Shown here: positions 22,822 to 31,715 of the stretch, in pieces
Position numbering within the stretch: position 1 is the stretch's first letter
How the letters are laid out: the number at the start of each line of letters is the position of its first letter
Source: Paenibacillus sp. USDA918EY
GTDB taxonomy: Bacteria; Bacillota; Bacilli; Paenibacillales; Paenibacillaceae
Direction: 5' to 3'
Assembly: GCF_009870825.1 (NCBI RefSeq)
Contig: NZ_WTWY01000014.1
Span: forward strand, 62,001 to 126,000
DNA length: 64,000 bases
Notes under the pieces: generated by a model
What the model was told of the DNA's origin: nothing
Databases searched by the model: none
Seen by the model: the letters and a program-made list of their open reading frames with translations, nothing else
Made by a program: the position numbers and the translations under genes

Positions 22822-24312
22822 ATGGAAACATACATATTGTCATTGGATCAGGGGACGACGAGCTCGCGGGCGATTTTGTTCAATAAAGCGGGCGAAATCG
22901 TTCATATCGCGCAAAAGGAGATAACGCAGCATTTTCCCCAGCCCGGCTGGGTGGAGCATAACGCCAACGAAATTTGGGGGTCGATTCTGTCGGTTATCGC
23001 GTCGGTACTGTCGGAATCGGGCGTGAAGCCGGAGCAGATCGAAGGCATCGGCATCACCAACCAGCGGGAAACGACCGTCGTGTGGGACAAGGAAACGGAG
23101 GAGCCGATTTATCATGCGATCGTATGGCAGTCGCGGCAGACGGGCGACATTTGCGAGGAACTGAAAGCTAAGGGATACAACGATATGATCCGGGAAAAAA
23201 CCGGGCTGCTCATCGATCCTTATTTTTCGGGAACCAAGGTCAAGTGGATTCTCGACCATGTGGAAGGCGCCCGCGAAAAAGCCGAGCAAGGCAAGCTCCT
23301 GTTCGGCACGATCGACTCCTGGCTGATCTGGAGATTTACCGGGGGCAAACGGCATGTCACCGACTATTCCAACGCCTCCCGCACGTTGATGTACAACATC
23401 CACGAATTAAAATGGGACGATGAGCTGCTGGAAATTCTCGGCGTGCCAACCTCCATGCTGCCCGAGGTTCGTCCGTCCTCCGAAGTTTACGGGCATACGG
23501 TGAAACACCACTTTTTCGGGGAAGAGATACCGATTGCCGGGGCGGCCGGCGACCAGCAGGCGGCATTGTTCGGGCAGGCGTGTTTTGACGAAGGGATGGC
23601 GAAAAATACGTACGGCACCGGCTGCTTTATGCTCAAACATACCGGCGAAACCGCGGTTCGCTCCGAGCAAGGGCTGCTGACGACCATCGCCTGGGGCATT
23701 AACGGCCGCGTGGAATATGCGCTGGAAGGCAGCATTTTTGTGGCGGGATCGGCCGTGCAGTGGCTGCGGGACGGCATGCGGATGCTCAAAGATTCCAAAG
23801 AAAGCGAAAATTACGCGGATCGGGTCGAAAGCACGGAAGGCGTTTACGTTGTGCCTGCTTTCGTCGGCCTCGGTACGCCATATTGGGACAGCGACGTGCG
23901 TGGAGCGGTGTTCGGCCTGACCCGCGGCACGACGAAAGAGCATTTTATCCGGGCGGTGCTCGAGTCGCTCGCTTACCAGACCCGGGACGTGATCTCGGCG
24001 ATGGAAGGCGATTCCGGCATCGAGCTGCGGACGCTGCGCGTGGACGGCGGAGCCGTGCACAACAACTTCCTGATGCAGTTCCAAAGCGACCTGCTTGGCG
24101 TGACGGTGGAACGGCCGGTGATCAACGAAACGACGGCGCTTGGCGCGGCTTATTTGGCCGGACTTGCGGTCGGCTATTGGAAAAGCCAAGAGGAAATATC
24201 CGCAATGTGGGCCAAAGAGCGCCAATTCGAGCCTGCGATGGGAGAAGAGGAGCGCGACAAGCTGTACACCGGCTGGAAAAAGGCGGTTCACGCTGCCATG
24301 GCATTTAAATAG
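22822..24312 (+). CDS. glpK: Glycerol kinase
   Basis: The 496-residue FGGY-family kinase phosphorylates glycerol to glycerol 3-phosphate with ATP. Visible signatures are YILSLDQGTTSSRAILF (phosphate-binding), FPQPGWVEHNANEIW, the FGGY signatures AWGINGRVEYALEGSIFVAGS and LRVDGGAVHNNFLMQFQSD, and TALGAAYLAGLA. The length is exactly that of bacterial GlpK. ATG 22822 follows GGGGGAG at four bases. No glycerol facilitator (glpF) or dehydrogenase (glpD) gene is adjacent, which is unusual but not rare. Confidence 0.97.
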   Translation: METYILSLDQGTTSSRAILFNKAGEIVHIAQKEITQHFPQPGWVEHNANEIWGSILSVIASVLSESGVKPEQIEGIGITNQRETTVVWDKETEEPIYHAIVWQSRQTGDICEELKAKGYNDMIREKTGLLIDPYFSGTKVKWILDHVEGAREKAEQGKLLFGTIDSWLIWRFTGGKRHVTDYSNASRTLMYNIHELKWDDELLEILGVPTSMLPEVRPSSEVYGHTVKHHFFGEEIPIAGAAGDQQAALFGQACFDEGMAKNTYGTGCFMLKHTGETAVRSEQGLLTTIAWGINGRVEYALEGSIFVAGSAVQWLRDGMRMLKDSKESENYADRVESTEGVYVVPAFVGLGTPYWDSDVRGAVFGLTRGTTKEHFIRAVLESLAYQTRDVISAMEGDSGIELRTLRVDGGAVHNNFLMQFQSDLLGVTVERPVINETTALGAAYLAGLAVGYWKSQEEISAMWAKERQFEPAMGEEERDKLYTGWKKAVHAAMAFK

Positions 24313-24386
24313 AAGGATTGCAGGTGAGTCTTAAGCATTGGTCGGGGATGATCCCGTTTTTCGAAAAATATCTTCCCATCGATAGT

Positions 24387-24458
24387 CTATATAAGTTGAA
24401 CCAATATTTTGTGCGGATGAAGGCTGCCGGGTGAAGTTCTTTAGTTCAACTTATATAG
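24387..24458. mobile_element. Short MITE-like element with 15-base terminal inverted repeats (copy 1, 72 bp)
   Basis: The ends CTATATAAGTTGAAC (24387-24401) and GTTCAACTTATATAG (24444-24458) are perfect complements. The left ~55 bases closely match, in reverse orientation, the right part of a 200-base element at 27435-27633. The present copy therefore looks like an internally deleted derivative. There is no coding capacity. Confidence 0.7.
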
Positions 24459-24495
24459 TTTGCTAATAGAGTCTACCTTGAACCCGGGTCAGAAG

Positions 24496-24525
24496 GAGAG
24501 CCCCGCAAACGGCGGGTCTCTTTTT
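24496..24525 (+). terminator. Terminator downstream of glpK
   Basis: GAGAGCCCCGC and GCGGGTCTC form a GC-rich stem with a small bulge and a short loop, followed by five Ts. It lies beyond the short inverted-repeat element, suggesting the element was inserted between glpK and its terminator. Confidence 0.7.
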
Positions 24526-24571
24526 GCTTTCAGAATCCTGCGATTTCAGCACAAGGAAGGGACACACATGG

Positions 24572-24670
24572 CTTAACTTGATTTTTAACCCGGCCGATTA
24601 CTCCGTCGGCTCCCGGCCCGATAAAATTCAGCTGCTTGCCAAGGAATATGCGCTCCTGCAATTTCGTACA
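24572..24670 (+). pseudogene. Fragment of an OmpR-family response regulator (winged-helix start)
   Basis: The translated stretch NPADYSVGSRPDKIQLLAKE continued by YALLQF resembles the first strands and helix of OmpR/PhoB-type DNA-binding domains (usually ...KEYALLxFL...). It then runs into unrelated residues and a stop. No receiver domain or rest of the winged helix is present. A TAA stop follows ATG-GCT just upstream. This is a remnant and not a functional gene; identification rests on the short motif only. Confidence 0.45.
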
Positions 24671-24739
24671 GGCTACCGGGGCAAGGGGGGCGGCGGGAGT
24701 ACTTCTATATTATGTAATATTCTTCTTGAAACTTTCTAA

Positions 24740-25175
24740 CTGTTATATTAAAATTTGCAATATATAACATTTATATGTAAACCGATCTATTCTGAAGTTT
24801 ATCGACGACTCCATTCACATCCATCCTTCTAAACACTATTTACTTCGACAAACAATGAAGCTCAGATTTACTTCTATGACTTCACTTCCTACCATGCAAA
24901 CTTATTTTCTGTTGAATCTCTTACGATCCCCACTCATGCTGAGCGATATCACCTTAAGATGAACGCCACGATGATTTCTCTCGAAATATAAACGCTATAA
25001 CTTTCAAGGAGCCAAGTTGTCCAGAAAAACACTTAGGATAAACCAAGCTGAAAGCGTTTTAGAAATTGGCCCGAAGCGTTTGAGATATGAAATCGGGAGT
25101 AATCATCTGAGGGGGAATTCTCAGCTCCATTTGACCGTCGTTCAATTGCTCGTTTCCAGGAATCCATTAAAAGGG
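24740..25175. other. Low-GC intergenic stretch, no gene recognised
   Basis: This ~430-base stretch upstream of oppD begins very AT-rich and has frequent stops in all frames. Short open segments near 25030-25175 give no recognisable protein. It probably holds decayed DNA plus the promoter region of the opp genes; no convincing -35/-10 pair was found. Confidence 0.4.
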
Positions 25176-25192
25176 CATAAAGGAGTTTTTTC

Positions 25193-26182
25193 ATGGACAA
25201 ACCCATACTTGAAATCAAGGATCTAAGAACGCATTTTTTTACGGACCGCGGGGAGATTCCGGCAGTCGACGGCGTCGATCTGCATGTGAATCCGGGTGAA
25301 GTGCTTGGCGTTGTCGGCGAATCGGGCTGCGGCAAAAGCGTCACGTCGCTGTCGGTGCTGAAGCTGGTACCGAGTCCGCCGGGCAAAATCGTAAGCGGAT
25401 CGATTCTGTTCAAAGGTCAGGATATCACGGCGATGAATGAGCGGGAGATGCGCAAAATACGCGGCAACTGCATCTCGATGATTTTCCAGGAACCGATGAC
25501 GTCGCTGAATCCGCTGTTTACGGTGGGGCACCAAATTGTGGAGACCATTCGGGAACACAGAAAGATCAGCAAAAAGGAAGCAAGGGCTTTGGCGTTTGAA
25601 ATGCTGAAGAAGGTGGGAATTGCCCGGGCGGAGTCGATTATCGACGAGTATCCCCATCAGTTGTCCGGCGGCATGAGGCAGAGAGTCATGATTGCGATGT
25701 CGATCACCTGTAATCCCGATGTGTTAATTGCCGATGAGCCGACAACGGCGCTTGATGTAACCATCCAGGCGCAGATTTTGGATTTGATCCGGCGGCTGAA
25801 CGAAGAGCGGGGAATGGCCGTCATGATGATTACGCATGATCTTGGCGTGGTTGCGGAAATGTGCCACCGGGTTGCGGTGATGTATGCAGGCAAGGTGGTG
25901 GAAGAGGGGAGCGTGCGCGACATTTTCAAAAGACCGCTTCATCCTTATACGCAGGGGTTAATCCAATCCGTACCGCGGATGAACGAAACCAGGGCGCGTT
26001 TGTATTCGATTCCGGGCAATGTTCCGATCCTCAGCAAAAATATGCAGGGCTGCCGCTTTGCCGATCGTTGTCCGAGCGTCATGCCGAAATGCTTGGAAGC
26101 GCTGCCAAGTCTGGTCGAACAGGAGTCCGGGCATCGCTGCAGATGCTGGCTGCATGAAAACCGACAGGAGGATGCCGTATGA
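25193..26182 (+). CDS. oppD: Oligopeptide/dipeptide ABC transporter ATP-binding protein (OppD/DppD)
   Basis: The 329-residue ATPase has Walker A GESGCGKSVTS, the signature LSGGMRQRV, Walker B VLIADEPTTALD and the switch His in MMITHDLGVV. The C-terminal oligopeptide-transporter extension contains the Cys-rich segment GCRFADRCPSVMPKC, typical of OppD/DppD. It powers peptide import as a heterodimer with the next gene product. AAAGGAG lies eight bases upstream of the ATG. The stop overlaps the start of oppF (ATGA). Confidence 0.93.
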   Translation: MDKPILEIKDLRTHFFTDRGEIPAVDGVDLHVNPGEVLGVVGESGCGKSVTSLSVLKLVPSPPGKIVSGSILFKGQDITAMNEREMRKIRGNCISMIFQEPMTSLNPLFTVGHQIVETIREHRKISKKEARALAFEMLKKVGIARAESIIDEYPHQLSGGMRQRVMIAMSITCNPDVLIADEPTTALDVTIQAQILDLIRRLNEERGMAVMMITHDLGVVAEMCHRVAVMYAGKVVEEGSVRDIFKRPLHPYTQGLIQSVPRMNETRARLYSIPGNVPILSKNMQGCRFADRCPSVMPKCLEALPSLVEQESGHRCRCWLHENRQEDAV

Positions 26183-27153
26183 GTGAACCTTTGCTTGAGG
26201 TGGAGCATCTGAAAAAATATTTTCCGATCCGGAAAGGTCTGTGGAACAAAACGGTGGGGCATGTGAAAGCCGTGGACGACATATCGTTTTCCGTCCGGCG
26301 TGGCGAGACGTTTGGGCTGGTGGGCGAATCCGGCTGCGGCAAGTCGACGACGGGCCGTTCCATTTTGCGTCTGATCGAGCCAAGCGGCGGCAAAGTTCGT
26401 TTCGAAGGCCGGGAAATTACGGAGCTGTCCTCGGAGGAAATGAGGAAACAGCGGCGGGATATGCAGATCGTATTTCAGGATCCGTTCTCTTCGCTTGATC
26501 CGCGCCACTCCGTACAACGCATTTTGGAAGAACCGCTGATCGTACACGGGATTTCAAACCGTAAAGAGCGGCAACAGCGGATCGCCAAGCTGATTGAAGT
26601 CGTGGGGCTGACCCGGACGCATCTGCATCGTTACCCTCATCAGTTCTCGGGAGGACAGCGGCAGCGGATCGGAATTGCCCGGGCGCTGGCGCTTCAGCCC
26701 AAGCTGATTGTGGCGGACGAGCCGGTATCGGCGCTGGACGTTTCCATCCAGTCTCAGGTCATTAATCTGCTGCAGGATCTGCAAGCCGAATATAAGCTGA
26801 CTTATATTTTTATCGCTCATGATCTGAGCGTGGTCAAGCATATTTGCGACCGTGTGGCGGTGATGTACCTCGGAAGAATCGTTGAAATTGCGGATAAGCA
26901 GCTTCTATACGATACACCGCAGCATCCTTACACCCAGGCTTTGCTGTCGGCCGTGCCGGAACCGGATCCGGATGTGAAGAAGGAGCGGATTATTTTGCAG
27001 GGGGAAGTGCCGAGCCCGGCCAATGCGCCGGTGGGCTGCGCTTTTCATACGAGATGTCCGAAGGCGATGAAAATCTGCAGCGAGGTTCGCCCTCAGCTTC
27101 TCGATACCGGGAACGGGCATCTGACGGCATGTCATTTGTACGCAACTTCGTGA
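26179..27153 (+). CDS. oppF: Oligopeptide/dipeptide ABC transporter ATP-binding protein (OppF/DppF)
   Basis: The 324-residue ATPase has Walker A GESGCGKSTTG, signature FSGGQRQRIGIARAL, Walker B LIVADEPVSALD, switch region FIAHDLSVV, and the C-terminal GCAFHTRCPKAM motif of the family. It pairs with OppD. The four-base overlap indicates coupled translation. The next transporter gene lies 586 bases further on, beyond an inverted-repeat element. Confidence 0.93.
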   Translation: MSEPLLEVEHLKKYFPIRKGLWNKTVGHVKAVDDISFSVRRGETFGLVGESGCGKSTTGRSILRLIEPSGGKVRFEGREITELSSEEMRKQRRDMQIVFQDPFSSLDPRHSVQRILEEPLIVHGISNRKERQQRIAKLIEVVGLTRTHLHRYPHQFSGGQRQRIGIARALALQPKLIVADEPVSALDVSIQSQVINLLQDLQAEYKLTYIFIAHDLSVVKHICDRVAVMYLGRIVEIADKQLLYDTPQHPYTQALLSAVPEPDPDVKKERIILQGEVPSPANAPVGCAFHTRCPKAMKICSEVRPQLLDTGNGHLTACHLYATS

Positions 27154-27434
27154 CAACATGCCAAAGACACAAACGACAATTTCGGTTCCATGCGGCTTAG
27201 GCTGCTTGAAGGCTTTGCTAAGGCAGGTTCCTGACTGAGATCAGCAAAGTCCGCATATAAACATTTATCCGTGATGAAGAGAGGCTCAACCCTGAAATTA
27301 GCACTTGAAAAGAAGCAGGAGAAGCGGAAGGAGCGTAGGAAGCAGAGTCGATTCTTGAGAAGCTGAAAGCTTTTTGAAAAAAAGCTGCTTCGGAAGCGTA
27401 TGCTGCGTTCGCCTAAAAGCTTTCGAAAGGAAAG

Positions 27435-27633
27435 CTATATAAGTTGATTAAATGAACAGGAAAGGAATAGGCAAGAGGAGGAAATGATTCTGGAGAAGCG
27501 TCAGCGTTCGCCTTTGTGAGCGGATTTCGACCATAAATGAGCTTTAATCATAGAAATCCGTGAGCAACAGCGATCGAAAGAACATTTCATCCGGCTGCCT
27601 CCATCCGTTCATAACATTAGTTCAACTTATATA
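27435..27633. mobile_element. MITE-like element with terminal inverted repeats (copy 2, about 200 bp)
   Basis: The ends are TATATAAGTTGA (27436-27447) and TCAACTTATATA (27622-27633). Internally, CGGATTTC (27521-27528) and GAAATCCG (27553-27560) form a second inverted repeat. Read on the minus strand, its first ~55 bases match copy 1 after glpK. There is no transposase. It lies between oppF and the substrate-binding gene, where it could form a large RNA structure. Confidence 0.7.
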
Positions 27634-27739
27634 ACACAGCAAACCTCCGAAACGATCTGGGGGTTCGGCGCTCCAATCGCTTCATATCAAGTACTAATTT
27701 CAGTTCAGTATTGAGCCGCAAAAGAGAGGGGAAAAAACG

Positions 27740-29407
27740 ATGAAGAAATGGACAAGCGTTTTCCTGGCACTGACGATGATCCTGGTATTTACGCTTGCGG
27801 GATGCGGCGGCAAGAGTGACGGAAATCAGGCATCCGAAACGCCCAAAACAACGGACAACACCGAGAAAAAAGAAGACCCGAAACCGGAGGATAAAAAAAC
27901 GCAGGATACGCTCGTATTCGGGCGCGGCGGGGATTCCGCAAATCTGGACCCGTCCATCGTAACCGACGGCGAGTCGCTGAAAATCGGACATCAGATCTTT
28001 GATTCGCTGCTGCAGTATAAGGAAGGGACAACCGAGGTGGAGCCGTCGCTGGCCGAAAGCTGGGAGGTTTCCCCGGACGGTTTGAAGTATACGTTCAAGC
28101 TGCGCCAAGGTGTGAAATTCCATGACGGCACGGACTTTAACGCGGATGCCGTCGTATTCAACTTCAAGCGCTGGACCGACCCGAAAAGCGAATTCAAGTT
28201 CGAAGGCGATTCCTTCGATTACTATGATTCCCAGTTTGGACCGGACGGCTCCCGCGTCATCAAGGATGTCAAAGCGATTGATGCGAATACGGTAGAATTT
28301 ACGCTGGCAAATCCGCAAGCTCCGTTCCTGCAAAATATCGCCATGACCTCCTTTGGCATCGCCAGCCCGACGGCGATCAAGGAGAAAAAGGAGAATTTTA
28401 AAAACGAGCCGGTGGGTACGGGTCCTTTTGTTTTCAAAGAGTGGAAGCGGAACGACTCCATTACCCTCGAGAAAAATCCGAACTACTGGAAGCCGGGACT
28501 GCCGAAGCTGAATAAAGTCATCGTACGGTCCATCCCCGATAACACCGCGCGCTTTAATGCGCTGCAAAACGGGGAAATCGACATTATGGAAGATTTGAAT
28601 CCGGATGATTTGTCCGTTCTTGAAAGTGATAGCAATTTGCAAAAAATCAACCGCCCGCCATTTAACCTTGCATATCTCGGATTCAACCTGAAGAAAAAAC
28701 CTTTTGATAACGTGAAGGTCAGAGAAGCGCTAAGCCACGCGGTTAACAAACAGGGCATTATCGACGCGTTTTTTGCCGGACAAGCCACTCCGGCCGTGAA
28801 CCCGATGCCTCCTACGCTTTGGGGTTACAACGACAGCATTAAGGATTATGACTACAACTTGGATACTGCCAAAAAGCTGCTGGCTGAAGCGGGTTATCCG
28901 AACGGACTGCCGGATCCAGTTAACTTCTATGCGCTGCCGGTATCCCGTCCTTATATGCCGGATGGCAAAAAGGTGGCGGAAGCGATTCAGGCCGATTTTG
29001 AGAAAATCGGCGTGAAAGTGAACATCCAATCTCCGGAGTGGGCGACGTATCTGGATGATACAAAAGCAGGTGTTAAAGACGATATTTACATGATGGGCTG
29101 GAACGGAGATAACGGCGACCCGGACAACTTCCTGTACACCTTGCTTGATAAGGATGCTATTCCGGGCAACAACCGCAGTTACTACGCAAACGAAGACCTT
29201 CACAAGATTTTGATCGAGGCCCAGAAGGAAGTGGGCCAAGACAAACGCATAGAGCTGTACAAACAAGCGCAGGAAATCATCAAAAAAGATATTCCATGGA
29301 TTCCGCTTGTGTATGCGACGCAAGTTTTGGCGGCAAAATCCAACTTGAAAGGATATGTACCGTCTCCAACCGGAACGGAGTACTACAGCAGCATTTACTT
29401 TGAATAA
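27740..29407 (+). CDS. oppA: Peptide-binding lipoprotein of the Opp/Dpp transporter
   Basis: The 555-residue SBP-family-5 protein has a lipoprotein signal (KKWTSVFLALTMILVFT then LAGC, lipid-attached Cys at residue 22). A Thr/Lys/Glu-rich linker leads to the binding domain (QTLVFGRGGDSANLDPS, LAESWEVSPDGLKYTFKLR, GTGPFVFKEW, ALSHAVNKQGII). It captures di- or oligopeptides outside the membrane and passes them to OppBC. GAGAGGGG precedes the ATG. The substrate range cannot be stated from sequence. Confidence 0.92.
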   Translation: MKKWTSVFLALTMILVFTLAGCGGKSDGNQASETPKTTDNTEKKEDPKPEDKKTQDTLVFGRGGDSANLDPSIVTDGESLKIGHQIFDSLLQYKEGTTEVEPSLAESWEVSPDGLKYTFKLRQGVKFHDGTDFNADAVVFNFKRWTDPKSEFKFEGDSFDYYDSQFGPDGSRVIKDVKAIDANTVEFTLANPQAPFLQNIAMTSFGIASPTAIKEKKENFKNEPVGTGPFVFKEWKRNDSITLEKNPNYWKPGLPKLNKVIVRSIPDNTARFNALQNGEIDIMEDLNPDDLSVLESDSNLQKINRPPFNLAYLGFNLKKKPFDNVKVREALSHAVNKQGIIDAFFAGQATPAVNPMPPTLWGYNDSIKDYDYNLDTAKKLLAEAGYPNGLPDPVNFYALPVSRPYMPDGKKVAEAIQADFEKIGVKVNIQSPEWATYLDDTKAGVKDDIYMMGWNGDNGDPDNFLYTLLDKDAIPGNNRSYYANEDLHKILIEAQKEVGQDKRIELYKQAQEIIKKDIPWIPLVYATQVLAAKSNLKGYVPSPTGTEYYSSIYFE

Positions 29408-29424
29408 CCGGCGGGTGATTTATT

Positions 29425-30429
29425 TTGAATTCATATATACTGAAACGCCTGTTGATTCTGATTCCGGTGCTGATTGGCATGACCATCATTGTATTTTCCA
29501 TCATTCATGCCATTCCGGGCGATCCGGCGGATACGATCCTTGGTGATAAAGCTACCGAACAATCCAAAGAGGCGCTGCGGGAGCAGCTGGGACTGAATAA
29601 GCCCTGGCTGCAGCAGTATTTTACGTACTTGGGAGACTTGGTGCAAGGAGACCTCGGAAAATCGATCAAAACCAAGCAGCCGATTATGAAAGAGATTTTG
29701 CCGTATCTTGCCGCCACGCTTGAATTGACGATTGCGAGCATGCTGTTCGCCACATTTGTTGGCATCAACGCGGGGATTATCAGTGCCTGGCGGCAAAATT
29801 CCTGGTTTGATTACATTCTGATGATCATCGCCCTAATCGGGGTTTCCATGCCAATATTCTGGCTTGGGCTGATGGAGCAGTGGATATTCTCGATCAAGCT
29901 GCATTGGCTGCCGTCGATCGGTCGAATGGACCAGCGCGATCCGGTGGAATCCATTACAAACATCTATGTCATTGATGCCATGATCGCCGGCCGATGGGAT
30001 CAGCTATGGACGGTTATGAAACATCTGGTGCTGCCAAGCATTGCGCTCGGAACGATTCCAATGGCGGTGATCGCCCGGATGACGCGCTCCAGCATGCTGG
30101 AGGTCATGAAATCCGATTATGTCCGCACAGCCAAAGCCAAAGGTTTGTCCCAATTTTTTGTCGTGTACAAACATGCGCTCAAAAACGCCTCGATCCCGGT
30201 ACTTACCGTTATCGGATTGCAGACAGGTTCATTGCTGGGCGGTGCCGTATTAACAGAAACCATTTTCGCTTGGCCCGGGGTGGGGCGGTATATTTTCGAT
30301 GCGATCAGCTCCCGCGATTATCCGGTCATCCAAAGCGGCATCCTGATAATCGCTCTCCTGTTTATTATCATTAATCTGATTGTGGATCTGCTGTATGCTT
30401 TGATTGATCCGCGTATCCAATACAAATAG
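29425..30429 (+). CDS. oppB: Peptide ABC transporter permease (OppB/DppB)
   Basis: The 334-residue permease has about six transmembrane helices. It begins with the family start SYILKRLLILIPVLIGMTIIVF followed by HAIPGDPA. The EAA-loop region reads YVRTAKAKGLSQFFVVYKHALKNASIPVLTVIG. It forms the membrane channel with the next gene product. Translation starts at TTG 29425, 17 bases after the binding-protein stop. Confidence 0.93.
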   Translation: MNSYILKRLLILIPVLIGMTIIVFSIIHAIPGDPADTILGDKATEQSKEALREQLGLNKPWLQQYFTYLGDLVQGDLGKSIKTKQPIMKEILPYLAATLELTIASMLFATFVGINAGIISAWRQNSWFDYILMIIALIGVSMPIFWLGLMEQWIFSIKLHWLPSIGRMDQRDPVESITNIYVIDAMIAGRWDQLWTVMKHLVLPSIALGTIPMAVIARMTRSSMLEVMKSDYVRTAKAKGLSQFFVVYKHALKNASIPVLTVIGLQTGSLLGGAVLTETIFAWPGVGRYIFDAISSRDYPVIQSGILIIALLFIIINLIVDLLYALIDPRIQYK

Positions 30430-30441
30430 GGGGGAGAAACA

Positions 30442-31335
30442 ATGGCGGAAATTACCGTAAACCCAAATGCTGCCGTTCCAGCTATGGAGGAGGTGCCGGG
30501 CCCCTGGCGTGATGCGTGGAGAGCGTTCCGCAAAAATAAAACCGCGGTGATCGGTCTCTCAATTATTATTCTATTTATTATCATCGCCTTGATCGCACCG
30601 TTGATCGCTCCCTTTGATTACAAAGAACAGCAGCTGATGGACCGTCTGAAGGCGCCATCCTCCACGCATTGGTTCGGGACGGATGATTTGGGACGCGACT
30701 TGTTCACCCGGGTGTTGTACGGTGCGCGAATATCGTTATGGGTCGGCTTTTTCTCGGTCATCGGCTCCGTCGTAGCGGGGACGGCACTGGGTATTCTCGC
30801 AGGGTACTTCGGCAAATGGGCGGATATGCTCATCTCGAGGCTGTTCGATATTTTGCTGGCGTTTCCGAGCATTTTGCTCGCGATTGCCATTGTGGCGATT
30901 CTCGGTCCTTCGCTGCAAAATGCGTTGTACTCCATTGCCATCGTCAACATTCCAACCTACGGCCGGCTGGTAAGGGCGAAGGTGTTCAGCCTGAAGAACG
31001 AGGAGTATATCACTTCGGCCAAAGCCATCGGCATGAAAAACATGCGAATTCTGTTCAGCCATATTTTGCCGAACAGCTTAACGCCCATTATCGTGCAAGG
31101 TACGCTGGGGATCGCAACGGCGATCATCGAAGCGGCGGCGCTCGGATTTTTGGGATTGGGCGCACAGCCTCCGGAGCCGGAATGGGGGAAAATGCTGTCG
31201 GACTCCCGCCAGTTTATCCAGAAGGCACCGTGGACGGTCGTATTTCCGGGTGTTTCGATCATGTTGACGGTACTTGGGTTTAACCTGCTCGGCGACGGCC
31301 TGCGCGATGTGCTTGATCCGAGAATGAAAAATTAA
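30442..31335 (+). CDS. oppC: Peptide ABC transporter permease (OppC/DppC)
   Basis: The 297-residue permease has the OppC N-terminal domain (WRDAWRAFRKNKTAVIGL) and the segment HWFGTDDLGRDLFTRVLYGARISL. The EAA loop reads YITSAKAIGMKNMRILFSHILPN. GGGGGGAG precedes the ATG. It ends the opp operon before a strong terminator. The order D-F-A-B-C differs from the usual A-B-C-D-F. Confidence 0.93.
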   Translation: MAEITVNPNAAVPAMEEVPGPWRDAWRAFRKNKTAVIGLSIIILFIIIALIAPLIAPFDYKEQQLMDRLKAPSSTHWFGTDDLGRDLFTRVLYGARISLWVGFFSVIGSVVAGTALGILAGYFGKWADMLISRLFDILLAFPSILLAIAIVAILGPSLQNALYSIAIVNIPTYGRLVRAKVFSLKNEEYITSAKAIGMKNMRILFSHILPNSLTPIIVQGTLGIATAIIEAAALGFLGLGAQPPEPEWGKMLSDSRQFIQKAPWTVVFPGVSIMLTVLGFNLLGDGLRDVLDPRMKN

Positions 31336-31344
31336 TAAAAGCAG

Positions 31345-31389
31345 GCAGCGGCTTTTCCCTCGTTGCGAGGCGGAGGGCCGCTTTTTTTG
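31345..31389 (+). terminator. Terminator of the opp operon
   Basis: AGCGGC (31347-31352) and GCCGCT (31377-31382), with further internal pairing (CCCTCG/CGAGG), are followed by seven Ts. Confidence 0.85.
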
Positions 31390-31428
31390 CGTTCCATTCG
31401 CGTTCTAGTAAATTTCAGGAAAAATTTT

Positions 31429-31453
31429 GTAACTATCGCCTGCTTGAAACGTG
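31429..31453 (+). promoter_or_regulatory. ECF-type promoter upstream of the sigma pseudogene
   Basis: TGTAAC (31429-31434) and CGTG (31450-31453) are 15 bases apart, resembling the extracytoplasmic-function sigma consensus (TGAAAC ... CGTC). This suggests the sigma factor once activated its own operon. Confidence 0.5.
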
Positions 31454-31472
31454 TTTATATTGAGGGGATGAC

Positions 31473-31715
31473 ATGATAAAGCGCAGCACGCTCGAAAGCG
31501 TGTACCGAACCTATATGCCGGATGTTTACCGGTATTTGCGTTCCCTATGCGGGGACGACGCCGCCGCGGAAGACTTGGTGCAGGAGACGTTTTACCGCGC
31601 CTATTTGCATCTGGAAAAATCACGCTGTCCCATTTTAAAATTTTGCTGTTTCTGGGCGCGGCAGCAGCTGAGGAAAACCCGGGAAAGGGAGGAGCAGGAT
31701 AAACGGCGATTTTAA
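31473..31715 (+). pseudogene. ECF sigma factor with large internal deletion
   Basis: The 80-residue frame starts like an ECF sigma: VYRTYMPDVYRYLRSLCGDDAAAEDLVQETFYRAYLHLEK is region 2. It then jumps to the end of region 4 (ARQQLRKTREREEQDKR). At the junction another frame reads LSHFKILLF, the normal start of the region 4.2 recognition helix, and one extra base before GGGCGCGG restores the frame. About 85-90 codons (regions 2.4 to 4.1) are missing. It therefore lacks promoter-recognition residues and is very unlikely to work as a sigma factor. GAGGGGATGAC precedes the ATG. Confidence 0.8.
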
